64,000 nucleotides of DNA from Hathewaya histolytica (GCF_901482605.1 NZ_LR590481.1:248001-312000), one strand, 5' to 3'; shown: positions 1-8,301, counted from the first letter of the stretch. Notes: generated by a model from the sequence alone, not told the origin. A program made the numbers and translations.

Positions 1-789
1 CTTAGAGTATTAAGTTTTCTAGGGTTAGATAATATAGAAGTTGCACAAGGTGCTAAGAAACCTATGATGAGGGACTTAATTATAGCACCAGAGGTACATG
101 GTGAAAGTGGATTAGATGGTCCACAACTTCCACAACCTAGCTTCAAAGAAAGTTCAAGAAATGCTATAGAAGTTATAGCTGATGTATTAAAAAATAGTGA
201 TGAAAAAATAACTTTAATTCCAACAGGACCTCTAACTAACATAGCTATTTTTCTTTCAACTTATCCTGAGTTAAAAGATAAGATAGAGAGAATTTCTCTA
301 ATGGGAGGAGCTGCGTTTGGAGGTAACTGGACACCGGCAGCAGAGTTTAATATTCTAGTAGATCCAGAAGCTGCAGATGTAGTATTTAAATCAGGTGTAC
401 CAATTACAATGTGTGGCCTTGATGTAACTCATAAAGCCCAAGTTTATGATGAGGATATAGAAAAATTTAGAGGATTAAGCAATGCTACAGGAAAGCTAGT
501 TGCAGAACTTTTAGATTTCTTCGCTATATTCCATAAAGATGAGAGATTTGGCTTTAAAGGAGCACCATTACATGACCCATGTGCAGTAGCTTGCATAATA
601 GATCCAAGTATAATAAAAACTAAAAAATGTCATGTAGCTATAGAAACAAATGGAGAATTTACTCTTGGAGCGACAGTTGTAGATTATAATGATATACTTA
701 AAAAAGAGAAAAATGTAGATGTTGCTTTTGATATTGATAGAGAAAGATTTATCCAAATGATATATGATTCAGTTAAAAATTTAAGATAA
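1..789 (+). CDS. Nucleoside hydrolase, 5' end outside the window
   Basis: This is the C-terminal part of an inosine/uridine-preferring nucleoside hydrolase, which splits ribonucleosides into base and ribose in the cytoplasm. The frame is open from base 1, so the true start and the N-terminal DPGxDDA calcium-binding loop lie upstream. An internal ATG at 64 is too late to be the start. Visible family signatures are VHGESGLDG, the segment PTGPLTNIAIFL, EFNILVDPEAA and the HDPCAVA motif with its catalytic-site His. The next gene is a full-length paralogue with the same motifs in the same order, so this is a tandem duplication. A hairpin terminator follows directly. Confidence 0.9.
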   Translation, partial: LRVLSFLGLDNIEVAQGAKKPMMRDLIIAPEVHGESGLDGPQLPQPSFKESSRNAIEVIADVLKNSDEKITLIPTGPLTNIAIFLSTYPELKDKIERISLMGGAAFGGNWTPAAEFNILVDPEAADVVFKSGVPITMCGLDVTHKAQVYDEDIEKFRGLSNATGKLVAELLDFFAIFHKDERFGFKGAPLHDPCAVACIIDPSIIKTKKCHVAIETNGEFTLGATVVDYNDILKKEKNVDVAFDIDRERFIQMIYDSVKNLR

Positions 790-804
790 TAAACTTTTAA
801 AGTA

Positions 805-837
805 AAGACGGCTTTCCTATGATAAGCCGTCTTTTTT
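805..837 (+). terminator. Intrinsic terminator between the two nucleoside hydrolases
   Basis: Perfect 10-bp stem AAGACGGCTT / AAGCCGTCTT (805-814 and 824-833) followed by a T run. It separates the first nucleoside hydrolase from the next gene, so the paralogues are probably separate transcripts or only partly coupled. Confidence 0.85.
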
Positions 838-870
838 AAAAAACTATAAAGACAAAGGGAGAATATACAT

Positions 871-1797
871 ATGAATAAAAGACCGATAATTATAGACTGT
901 GATCCAGGAACAGACGATGCTATAGCATTATTTATGGCATTAGCGTCAGAGGATATAGATGTACGAGCTATAACAGTAGTTTCTGGAAACCAAACCATAG
1001 AAAAAACTTCTAATAACGCAATAAACATAGTAGATTTTCTAGGAAAAGATGTAAAGGTAGCAAAGGGAGCTGTAAGACCACTTACAAGAGAAGTATTTTT
1101 AGCAGACTTTGTTCATGGAGATAGTGGAGTAGGAAATACGGTTTTCCCAAAAGCTAAGGCAGACTTTTACGAGAAGAATGCAGTAGATACTATATATGAA
1201 GAGGCTATGAAATGTAATGGAGAACTAGAACTTGTATCCATAGGACCTTTAACAAATATAGCAAATCTTTTAATGACATATCCAGAAGTTAAAGATAAGA
1301 TAAAAAGATTAGTTATAATGGGTGGAGCTATATTTGGTGGAAATGATAGTCCAGCTGCTGAATTTAATATATATGTGGATCCAGAGGCTGCAAGAATAGT
1401 ATTTGAATCAGGAATACCACTAGTTATGGTAGGTTTAGATGCAACACATAAGGCAAAAGTGTTTGAAAATGAAATAAGAGAAATAGAAAGCTATAATAAA
1501 GTTGGTAAATATGCAGCAGAAATTATGGATTTCGTTAAATGTTTTTATGAATCTTTAGGTTTTGGAGGTATAGTAATGCATGACCCTTGTGCTCTTGCAT
1601 ATGTTTTAGATGAAAGTATAGTAAAAACTGAAGAATATCATGTAGATATAGAAACAAGGGGAGAGCTTACAAGAGGAAAAACAGTTGTAGATATATACAA
1701 AGTAACAGGAAAAGAACCTAATGCATATGTAGCTGTGGATGTGGATAGAGAAAAATTTGTAGCCTTAATAAAAGAATTAATAAAGAAGTATAATTAA
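871..1797 (+). CDS. Nucleoside hydrolase (ribonucleoside N-glycosidase)
   Basis: Full-length 308-residue nucleoside hydrolase of the IunH/RihB type, releasing free base and ribose from nucleosides. The N-terminal IIDCDPGTDDA motif (residues 7-17) carries the Asp cluster that binds the catalytic calcium. VHGDSGVGN, GPLTNIANLL, AEFNIYVDPEAA and MHDPCALAYV follow in the usual family order. The ATG at 871 is preceded by an AAGGGAG ribosome site. A LacI-family regulator starts 32 bases downstream, which suggests local control by a sugar or nucleoside signal. Base preference cannot be assigned from motifs alone. Confidence 0.92.
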   Translation: MNKRPIIIDCDPGTDDAIALFMALASEDIDVRAITVVSGNQTIEKTSNNAINIVDFLGKDVKVAKGAVRPLTREVFLADFVHGDSGVGNTVFPKAKADFYEKNAVDTIYEEAMKCNGELELVSIGPLTNIANLLMTYPEVKDKIKRLVIMGGAIFGGNDSPAAEFNIYVDPEAARIVFESGIPLVMVGLDATHKAKVFENEIREIESYNKVGKYAAEIMDFVKCFYESLGFGGIVMHDPCALAYVLDESIVKTEEYHVDIETRGELTRGKTVVDIYKVTGKEPNAYVAVDVDREKFVALIKELIKKYN

Positions 1798-1829
1798 TAG
1801 GGGAACTTTAGATTAAAGTGGGGATGTAA

Positions 1830-2855
1830 ATGAAAGTAACCATAACAGAAATAGCAAAGGAAGCAAAGGTTTCAATTGCTACAGTATCAAGGGTGTTAAA
1901 TAACAAAAGTAAAGGGGTAAGCATAGAGACAAGAAATAGAATTCTTAAGATAATAGAGGAAAAGGGTTATCATCCTAATGCAATTGCAAGAGGTTTGGTA
2001 ACTAAAAAAACTAAAGTAATAGGGTTGATACTTCCAAGCATAACAAATCCCTTCTTTCCAGAAATAGAAAGGGGGATAGAAGATATGGCAACTACCCTAG
2101 GATACAATATAATACTATGTAATACAGATTATGACAAAGAAAGAGAAAAAAAATACTTAAAGTTACTTATAGAAAGGCAAGTAGATGGCATTATATATGC
2201 TTTAAGTGTAGAGAGAAAAAACTATGAAAGTATTGATACTTTAGATAAAAGGGGAATTCCTTTTGTGGTTTTTGATAAATATGTTAAGAATAAGGATGTA
2301 CCTTATATATATACGGAAAATGAAGAAGCTATATATAATATGGTAAAGTATGTTACTGAAAAAGGTCATAAAAACATAGCCTACATATCAGGTCCTTTAG
2401 ATTATATAACAGCAAGGGATAGACTAAGAGGATATAAAAAGGGTCTAAAATGTGCTAATATAGAAGAAGATTCAAGCTTAATAAAATATGGGCCATATAG
2501 CATAGAAGGTGGAGAAATAGGTGTAGAATCACTTTTAAAAGAAAATAAGAATTTTACAGCTATAGTATGTGCTAATGATTTGATTGCTATAGGAGCTTTA
2601 AAAGCCTTAAGAAAACATAAAATTAATGTTCCAGAAGATGTGTCGATTACAGGTTTTGATAATATTGATATTACAGAAGTTACATGTCCTAGAATTACAA
2701 CCGTAAATCAACCTAAATATGAAATAGGAAGAATGGCAGTAAAAATGCTTATAGATTTAATAAATGGAGAGAAACTAGAAAATGTAAGTGTTGTTTTAAA
2801 AAGTGATATAGTAGAAAAAGATTCTGTAAAAGATATAAGGGAGGAATTACTATGA
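1830..2855 (+). CDS. LacI/GalR-family transcriptional regulator
   Basis: A 341-residue LacI-family repressor. The N-terminal helix-turn-helix reads TEIAKEAKVSIATVSRVLNN (residues 6-25), with the hinge region near residue 50-60 (HPNAIARGLVTKK), then a periplasmic-binding-protein-like effector domain containing GLILPSITNPFF and ITGFDNIDI. Its place behind two nucleoside hydrolases suggests a ribose or nucleoside effector, in the manner of RbsR, but that is inference. Its last four bases overlap the start of the next gene (ATGA), so the two are probably translationally coupled. Confidence 0.9.
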   Translation: MKVTITEIAKEAKVSIATVSRVLNNKSKGVSIETRNRILKIIEEKGYHPNAIARGLVTKKTKVIGLILPSITNPFFPEIERGIEDMATTLGYNIILCNTDYDKEREKKYLKLLIERQVDGIIYALSVERKNYESIDTLDKRGIPFVVFDKYVKNKDVPYIYTENEEAIYNMVKYVTEKGHKNIAYISGPLDYITARDRLRGYKKGLKCANIEEDSSLIKYGPYSIEGGEIGVESLLKENKNFTAIVCANDLIAIGALKALRKHKINVPEDVSITGFDNIDITEVTCPRITTVNQPKYEIGRMAVKMLIDLINGEKLENVSVVLKSDIVEKDSVKDIREELL

Positions 2856-3067
2856 AAAAAAGAGTTTTAATAGAAGGAATGAGTTGTGGGCATTGCGTTA
2901 AACATGCAAAAGATGCTCTTTCAGAAATCAAAGGGCTTTCAAATATAGAAGTAAACTTAGAAGAAAAAATGGCAGAATTCGATTCAACCTCAGAAGTTAC
3001 AGATGAACAAATTAAAAATGCCATTGAAGATGTAGGATATGAAGTTAAGGATATAATTGAACTATAA
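2852..3067 (+). CDS. CopZ-like heavy-metal-associated (HMA) protein
   Basis: A 71-residue single HMA domain with the metal-binding loop GMSCGHC (residues 9-15), whose two cysteines bind Cu(I) or another soft metal in CopZ and MerP families. The ferredoxin-like fold length is typical and there is no signal peptide, so it is probably a cytosolic chaperone. It starts inside the stop of the LacI-type gene (ATGA overlap), with the ribosome site GGGAGGAA in the end of that gene. No P-type ATPase or CsoR repressor is nearby, so a copper role rests on the fold alone. Confidence 0.85.
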   Translation: MKKRVLIEGMSCGHCVKHAKDALSEIKGLSNIEVNLEEKMAEFDSTSEVTDEQIKNAIEDVGYEVKDIIEL

Positions 3068-3092
3068 CATTAAATATTTTAGACTAAAATAA

Positions 3093-3131
3093 AACCCCAA
3101 GTTACTTATATTTATTAAGTAGCTTGGGGTT
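3093..3131. terminator. Bidirectional-type terminator hairpin after the HMA gene
   Basis: The arms AACCCCAAG (3093-3101) and CTTGGGGTT (3123-3131) extend inward with a few more pairs (TACTTA/TAAGTA). A-rich sequence precedes it and a TATATTTTT stretch follows, giving a strong stem with a modest T tail. Confidence 0.75.
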
Positions 3132-3225
3132 CGTATATTTTTAGCATATTATATAATAAGGTTTTTTACAACAATATGTAAGAAATATACATAAGAGGTG
3201 AAAAAATATAAATAATATAATAGTA

Positions 3226-3254
3226 TTGAAATTTGTAAAATATATATGTATAAT
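3226..3254 (+). promoter_or_regulatory. Candidate sigma-A promoter of the RiPP cluster
   Basis: TTGAAA at 3226-3231 and TATAAT at 3249-3254 with a 17-base spacer. It would give an mRNA starting near 3261 and a leader of about 200 bases before the maturase gene. In AT-rich DNA such matches also arise by chance, so this is a prediction only. Confidence 0.5.
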
Positions 3255-3457
3255 ATAAATAATGACTATAAATGCTATAAAATGGAATAAAGGTTAATAA
3301 ATTTATATGTGGCTGCGTTAAATAGGACAATAAAGATAAACATTTATAAAACGCTAGTTATAAAGTTTTATTTAACTAAAATAATTAATTTTATAAGTTA
3401 CATTTACATAATAAGATTTAAATATATTTGTGTAATAGAACATTAGGGGGAAGTAAA
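3255..3457 (+). other. AT-rich leader of the RiPP cluster, no gene seen
   Basis: This stretch has no open frame with a credible ribosome site. A weak potential stem (ATAAAAC near 3346, GTTTTAT near 3365) was seen. I recognise no known riboswitch in it. It is long for a simple leader, so regulation is possible but not shown. Confidence 0.4.
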
Positions 3458-4831
3458 ATGGAAAACCAAGAAATTATAAAATTTTATCCGTATAAGCTTT
3501 TTGATAAATCGGAGAAGAGTTATCTTTATGCTTCTAAAACAGGGGGTATATATTTAATTGATGATATAGTAAAAAAAATATTTGAGTTTGAAGGTAAAAC
3601 TTATAAAGAAACTCTGGATTGGTTTAAATGTAATGGATACGGAAATGACTTTATTGAAGCTATTAATATATTCGAGAAGAAATGTGTTTTACAAACAGAA
3701 GAAAATAATAAGAATTTATTGAATACTAAAATAAATAACAACGTATCTTGTATAACTTTAATGGTTGCTCAAGAGTGTAATTTAAGATGTAGATATTGTT
3801 ATGGTGATGATGGAGAATATAGTGAATGTGGACTTATGTCCATACAAACAGCTAGACAAGCTATTAAATTTTTAATGGAGAATAGCTCTAATAAGGATGT
3901 AGAAGTTATATTCTTTGGTGGGGAACCACTAATAAATTTTAAATTAATAAAAGAGTCTGTAGCATATTCTAAGGAATTAGCTGAAGAATATAAAAAACAT
4001 GTGGATTTTTCAATGACTACTAATGCAACGTTGGTAAATAAAGATATAGCCGAGTTTTTAAAAGAAAATAATTTTTTTATAACTATTAGTATCGATGGTG
4101 ATGAGAAAATTCATAACACTAATAGGTTCTATTCTAATAAAAAAGGATCTTATAAAGATGTTATAAAGGGGTTAGAAATATTAAAGGAAGTTGCAGTACC
4201 AATGGTTGCTAGGGCAACGGCATCGCCTGAAAATATTGATTTTGTTAAATCAGCAGAACATTTAATAGATTTGGACTTTCAATCATTATTTATTTCAGAA
4301 GCATTAAACTTATTTAAAACAGATGATGATTATAAGATTTTGAAGAATGAGTATATAAAGATGGTAAATCAGCTTAAATTATATTTGGAAAATGAGAACT
4401 ATAAAGGTATTAAAAAAAATAATAATATTATAAAAATATTAAGAGCATTGCATAAGGCAGGTTTAAGGAATAAATTTTGTGGTGCTATGATTAACATGAT
4501 GACAATAGATAAAGATGGTTATTTGTATCCATGCCATAGGTTTGTAGCTAATAAAGAGTATAAGATAGGGAATGTTTTTGATGGAGTTAATGATGATAAA
4601 TATAACCAGATAATAGAGAAAGATTTATCATTAGTAGGAAGAAACAAATGTTTTTCATGTTGGGCTTACAATATATGTGGAGGAGGTTGTCCTAATGAAA
4701 ATTTATTAGCTACCGGTAAATGTAATGAACCATTTCTAAAAAAATGCGAAGTATTTAAAGATTTTGTTGAAAGTTTAATTAATATCTATTTAGAACTAAA
4801 CGAAAATGAGAAAAAACTCATATTTGCATAA
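3458..4831 (+). CDS. Radical SAM/SPASM peptide maturase
   Basis: A 457-residue radical SAM enzyme of the kind that installs crosslinks in ribosomal peptides. The [4Fe-4S]-AdoMet motif is CNLRCRYC (Cys107, 111, 114), followed by FFGGEP (about 152-157) for AdoMet binding. The C-terminal SPASM region has eight cysteines (about 341, 359, 398, 401, 407, 411, 422, 430), enough for two auxiliary clusters. The first ~95 residues form a separate domain, possibly for peptide recognition. I chose ATG 3458 over a TTG ten codons earlier because AGGGGG lies 7 bases upstream of the ATG. The Cys-rich precursor follows. The family resembles ranthipeptide/sactipeptide maturases. The exact subfamily needs a profile search. 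Confidence 0.9.
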   Translation: MENQEIIKFYPYKLFDKSEKSYLYASKTGGIYLIDDIVKKIFEFEGKTYKETLDWFKCNGYGNDFIEAINIFEKKCVLQTEENNKNLLNTKINNNVSCITLMVAQECNLRCRYCYGDDGEYSECGLMSIQTARQAIKFLMENSSNKDVEVIFFGGEPLINFKLIKESVAYSKELAEEYKKHVDFSMTTNATLVNKDIAEFLKENNFFITISIDGDEKIHNTNRFYSNKKGSYKDVIKGLEILKEVAVPMVARATASPENIDFVKSAEHLIDLDFQSLFISEALNLFKTDDDYKILKNEYIKMVNQLKLYLENENYKGIKKNNNIIKILRALHKAGLRNKFCGAMINMMTIDKDGYLYPCHRFVANKEYKIGNVFDGVNDDKYNQIIEKDLSLVGRNKCFSCWAYNICGGGCPNENLLATGKCNEPFLKKCEVFKDFVESLINIYLELNENEKKLIFA

Positions 4832-4834
4832 AAA

Positions 4835-4873
4835 ATATAGCATGATGAAAATCTTATTTTCATCATGCTATAT
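4835..4873 (+). promoter_or_regulatory. Perfect 18-bp hairpin between maturase and precursor genes
   Basis: The arms at 4835-4852 and 4856-4873 (starting ATATAGCATGATG) are perfectly complementary with a CTT loop. The T run expected of a terminator is absent downstream; an A run lies upstream. It may act as a partial terminator, a processing site or a stabiliser that sets precursor mRNA level independently of the maturase. Confidence 0.6.
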
Positions 4874-4980
4874 AAAATGTTAATTTGTGTTTGTACTTTG
4901 AAGCACAGATTTTGGTGAATGAATATTATACCTAATTTTTCAGTATAAAAATATAATTTAAGGTTTAAGGAGGAATTAGT

Positions 4981-5142
4981 ATGATTATACAAGAGGTTAA
5001 TATGATATCAGAACAAGAGGAAACATGGTGCATATTTTGTGATAAAAAGGATGGTTGTTCAAGATGTGATGCTTTAGATTGGAAATGTGGTTTCTGTGAT
5101 CATGCAGAAGATGTATGGTGTGGAAAAGGGGATTCTAAATAA
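4981..5142 (+). CDS. Cys-rich RiPP precursor peptide (predicted CX3D/E ranthipeptide)
   Basis: A 53-residue peptide with a very good ribosome site (AAGGAGG, 4967-4973) seven bases before the ATG. Residues 1-16 form an acidic leader without Cys (MIIQEVNMISEQEETW). The rest is a core with Cys17, 20, 26, 29, 36, 39 and 47. Each Cys has an acidic residue exactly four positions later: D21, D24, D30, D33, D40, E43, D51. Only one other acid (D44) occurs in the core. Tryptophans lie just before Cys17, Cys36 and Cys47. CX3D is the crosslinking unit of freyrasin, in which a radical SAM enzyme joins Cys sulfur to Asp beta-carbon. Adjacent maturase, peptidases and exporter support a RiPP precursor. An alternative reading is a small zinc-binding protein, because three CxxC pairs are present. 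Confidence 0.82.
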   Translation: MIIQEVNMISEQEETWCIFCDKKDGCSRCDALDWKCGFCDHAEDVWCGKGDSK

Positions 5143-5285
5143 CATATAAAAATGGTTTTAAAGGTTTGTATAAGTTAAATTGTAATTAGGGGGATTTCAC
5201 CATAATCTGTACTTGAGGGTATAAGGATTTTATTAGATTAAAAATAATTATTTTATATAAAAATGTAATAGATTAGGAGTATAAA

Positions 5286-6242
5286 ATGAGTGTTAATCAA
5301 GTATTAGATTCATTAGATTTAAATAAGGATCAATATGATGCTATAAATAATTTGAAAAATTTAATTTCTCCGTATGTTTCAAAAACAAGCATTGATAAGT
5401 TTAATAATATAATTGGAAAACATGATAAAGGAATTAAAAAAGTTGTCTTGTGTTGTAAAATTGATGAACCTGAATTTATAGTGAGGGAAATAGATAGATC
5501 TGGCTTAGTTAAAATAGAACCAGTAGTTATGGTTAGATTTGATAATTTAATTTTACATCCAGTAATTGCATATGGAATAGAAGAATTGAAAGGTGTAATA
5601 AGCCCTATTTCCCAAGGTTTTAATAAAAGATATGGATATGTGGATTTAGGAATGAATTTTAAAGAGGTGAGTGAAAAACTAAAGATAGGGGATAAGGTAC
5701 AATTATATCAAAAGAGTTTTAAACTTAATGAGGAAAAATTTATATTTAGCGTAAAAAAAGAAATCTTTAATTTAGCTACCGTAATTGAAATAATTAAAAA
5801 AAATAATACTAAGAATATGGGGATTAATATGGAATATATATTTTTTCCCTATTGGCACGGGATACATTATGCATTGAATAATACTGAGGCCGACTTAATG
5901 ATTATTCTTGATACTTGTACATCCATGAAGAATGTTAAAATTGGTAAAGGACCTGTGATGAATGTAGGTCCATATTTTTCATCAAAATATACTAAGATAT
6001 TTGAAGAAACATCTGTAATATATAATTTACCATTTCAAGTAAAGGCTAGAGGTAGTGGTGGTGATGTATATAGAAAAAATATAATAGGAATATTAAATAG
6101 AAATATTCCTGCTATTCACTTAAGTATTCCAATTCAATATCCATATTCAACAATTCACAAAGTGAATTCAGCTGATTTAGATAATACAGTGGAGTTAACT
6201 ACGAAGTTTTTAGTTGAATGGTTTAAAAGGTATGGTGAATAA
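5286..6242 (+). CDS. M42-family peptidase homologue, predicted inactive (first of three)
   Basis: A 318-residue protein with the overall plan of M42 (TET) aminopeptidases but without most of their metal site. Where the active paralogue next door has AHMDEVG, this one has CKIDEPE (His replaced, Asp60 kept). The LDDRVG segment is lost (near residue 158-164), and the catalytic EE of QEEIGL is replaced by YW (about 189-190). The Asp in LDTC (209) and the C-terminal His291 remain. The GKGPVMNVG segment (220-228) is well kept, so the fold is probably intact. M42 enzymes form large tetrahedral shells, so a structural or substrate-guiding role in a mixed complex is plausible. The gene ends three bases before the active paralogue. 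Confidence 0.75.
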   Translation: MSVNQVLDSLDLNKDQYDAINNLKNLISPYVSKTSIDKFNNIIGKHDKGIKKVVLCCKIDEPEFIVREIDRSGLVKIEPVVMVRFDNLILHPVIAYGIEELKGVISPISQGFNKRYGYVDLGMNFKEVSEKLKIGDKVQLYQKSFKLNEEKFIFSVKKEIFNLATVIEIIKKNNTKNMGINMEYIFFPYWHGIHYALNNTEADLMIILDTCTSMKNVKIGKGPVMNVGPYFSSKYTKIFEETSVIYNLPFQVKARGSGGDVYRKNIIGILNRNIPAIHLSIPIQYPYSTIHKVNSADLDNTVELTTKFLVEWFKRYGE

Positions 6243-6245
6243 AAT

Positions 6246-7247
6246 ATGTATAATTTAAGACATTTAGTCCAATGTAGTGGCATATCAGGAAATGAGTATG
6301 AGATTGTTCGATATATTAAAAGTAAGTTATTAGAATATAAGATAGATATTCATGAAGATTCTATGGGGAATATTATTGCTAAAAAGTATAATGGTTTATC
6401 TTCAAAAAAGGTTATGATTTGTGCACATATGGATGAAGTTGGATTAATTATAACTGATATAAATGATAATGGATTGTTGTGTTTTGAAGTGATAGGTGGA
6501 ATTAATACTAGTATGTTATCTTGTAAAAGAATATATATAGGAATAGAAAAAATACACGGAGTCATAACACCATTCTCAAAAGTAGTAAATGAAAATGGAA
6601 AAACTAAAGTAATTGAAGAACTTTATATAGATATTGGTGTTTCAAATAAATTAGAGGCTATGGATAAAGTTAAGATTGGCGATTATGTTGAATTTGAAAA
6701 TTCATTCTCTTATATTGGCACTACATGCATTAGCAGTAAGGCTTTAGATGACCGTGTAGGATGTGCTATTATATTAGAATTACTAAAACAAGATTTTTAT
6801 TGTAATATTAACGCTTGTTTTACAGTTCAAGAAGAAATAGGGTTACGAGGCGCAAGTAGAATCTCACAATACTTAGATTCGGATTTATGTATTGTATTAG
6901 ATTGTACGCCTACATGTATCCCCCAAAGTTTAAATTCTAAAGAGGAAGAATTAATTTTAGGGAAAGGACCGGTTATTACATTACTTGATTCAAAAACTAT
7001 ATATAATAAAGATCTTATCATTCAAGCAAAAAATATTGCAAAAAAACATAATATACCTATACAGATAAAAACAACAATATCTGGCTCTACAGATGGTGCA
7101 GCAATACAATATGGTATATGTGGATGCAGAACAATAGTAATATCTGTACCTTGCAGATATATTCATACATCTGGAACTTTCATTAATTTAGATGACCTTA
7201 ATAACTTGTATTTATTAGTATATAATTTTTTAAGAGAATTACAATAA
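6246..7247 (+). CDS. M42-family metallo-aminopeptidase, catalytically complete (second of three)
   Basis: A 333-residue M42 aminopeptidase (glutamyl/deblocking aminopeptidase type). All expected catalytic features are visible: AHMDEVG with His61 and Asp63, LDDRVG with Asp168/169, QEEIGLRGA with the Glu196-Glu197 pair, Asp219 in LDCTP, and His307 in RYIHTSG. The family binds two zinc or cobalt ions and removes N-terminal residues processively inside a self-compartmentalised shell. In this cluster it is the only complete protease, so it is the best candidate to trim the short acidic leader of the precursor from its N-terminus. The gene lies three bases after the degenerate first paralogue. Confidence 0.88.
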   Translation: MYNLRHLVQCSGISGNEYEIVRYIKSKLLEYKIDIHEDSMGNIIAKKYNGLSSKKVMICAHMDEVGLIITDINDNGLLCFEVIGGINTSMLSCKRIYIGIEKIHGVITPFSKVVNENGKTKVIEELYIDIGVSNKLEAMDKVKIGDYVEFENSFSYIGTTCISSKALDDRVGCAIILELLKQDFYCNINACFTVQEEIGLRGASRISQYLDSDLCIVLDCTPTCIPQSLNSKEEELILGKGPVITLLDSKTIYNKDLIIQAKNIAKKHNIPIQIKTTISGSTDGAAIQYGICGCRTIVISVPCRYIHTSGTFINLDDLNNLYLLVYNFLRELQ

Positions 7248-7282
7248 AATTTATAAAGTAACTAACATAAAGGAGTATTTAT

Positions 7283-8254
7283 ATGCTTGATATTATAAAA
7301 GAGTTGACATTAACATACGGGATTTCGGGTGAAGAAGATGAAGTGCGAAATAAAATTATAAATGAGATTAGTGATATAGGAGATAGATGGTGGGTAGATC
7401 ATATGGGAAATCTCATTATAGTGAAAAAAGGTGATTCGAAAAAAAGAATAATGTTAACAACTAATATGGATACTAAGGGGCTTATTGTATCTAATATAAT
7501 GAATAATGGATTAATAAAATTTATAACATTAGGATGCCAACATAAAGTAAATCTATACGGGCAATATGTAATATTTAAAAATGATTTAAAAGGAATAATA
7601 ATAGCTGAAAAAAATATAGAGAATCAAGGGTTTTCAGGAGAAGTATACATAGATATAGGAAGTAATAGTAAGAAGGAAACAGAATCTTTGGTTACAGTTG
7701 GGGATACAGCGATATTTTATAGTAAGTTTGAAATTCTGAGAAACAAAATTTTAAGTAGTTCATTATCTAATAGAAGTTTATGCGGTGTTTTAGTACAAGC
7801 TATAAAAGAAGTTAAAGAATTAAAAAATGAAGTTTATTTTGTTTTTACGGCTCAGCAAATAAATGGTTTAAAGAGTTTAGATGTTGCAATATCACAAATA
7901 AACCCTGAAATTATGCTAATGTTAGATACTACATTTGGAAACATACTTAGAAATATTAACTTTAGTATTGGAGGAGGTCCAATATTAAATGTTATAGATT
8001 CAGAGATATTTTGTAACCCGCTAATACATAAACTTTTAAAAGAAATATCAAAAGAGAATTCTATAAAATTAAATGAAGCTTTTAACGCAGATAGCGTTTT
8101 AATGAGTAGTGTGGATAATATGTTAGTTAATAATATAATGGGTGCTAGGATAACTGTACCATGCCAAAATCTTGGATCAGCATTTGAGATGATGGATATG
8201 AATGATTTAGAAGTTACTAAAACATTAGTTAAACAATTTATACAAAAGGTTTAA
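7283..8254 (+). CDS. M42-family peptidase homologue, predicted inactive (third of three)
   Basis: A 323-residue M42 homologue whose catalytic site has been systematically lost. AHMDEVG has become TNMDTKG (His to Asn61). LDDRVG has become LSNRSLCG (both Asp lost). The EE pair of QEEIGL has become QQ in AQQINGL (191-192), a direct Glu-to-Gln change. The C-terminal RYIHTS His is replaced in PCQNLGSAFE. The Asp in LDTTF (215) and the fold signature GGGPILNV are kept. Conservative replacement of active-site residues in an intact frame argues for a retained non-catalytic role, not decay. The start ATG has AAAGGAG upstream. Confidence 0.75.
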   Translation: MLDIIKELTLTYGISGEEDEVRNKIINEISDIGDRWWVDHMGNLIIVKKGDSKKRIMLTTNMDTKGLIVSNIMNNGLIKFITLGCQHKVNLYGQYVIFKNDLKGIIIAEKNIENQGFSGEVYIDIGSNSKKETESLVTVGDTAIFYSKFEILRNKILSSSLSNRSLCGVLVQAIKEVKELKNEVYFVFTAQQINGLKSLDVAISQINPEIMLMLDTTFGNILRNINFSIGGGPILNVIDSEIFCNPLIHKLLKEISKENSIKLNEAFNADSVLMSSVDNMLVNNIMGARITVPCQNLGSAFEMMDMNDLEVTKTLVKQFIQKV

Positions 8255-8301
8255 ATTTAGATGATATATAGTATATATCTATTTTTAAGTAGGAGGAAAT
8301 T

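Noticed and set aside
3428-3457. Upstream TTG start for the radical SAM maturase
   Set aside because: The AGGGGG ribosome site lies inside this extension and is placed correctly for ATG 3458.
3255-3457. Second precursor peptide hidden in the leader
   Set aside because: No start codon with a ribosome site opens more than a few codons.
4981-5142. Precursor read only as a zinc-ribbon protein because of three CxxC pairs
   Set aside because: Not fully excluded, but the 7 of 7 acid spacing at +4, the lone seventh Cys and the maturase/exporter context fit a RiPP better.
5143-5285. Another small peptide between the precursor and the first M42 gene
   Set aside because: The AGGGGG near 5190 is not followed by a usable start codon, and the other frames are very short.
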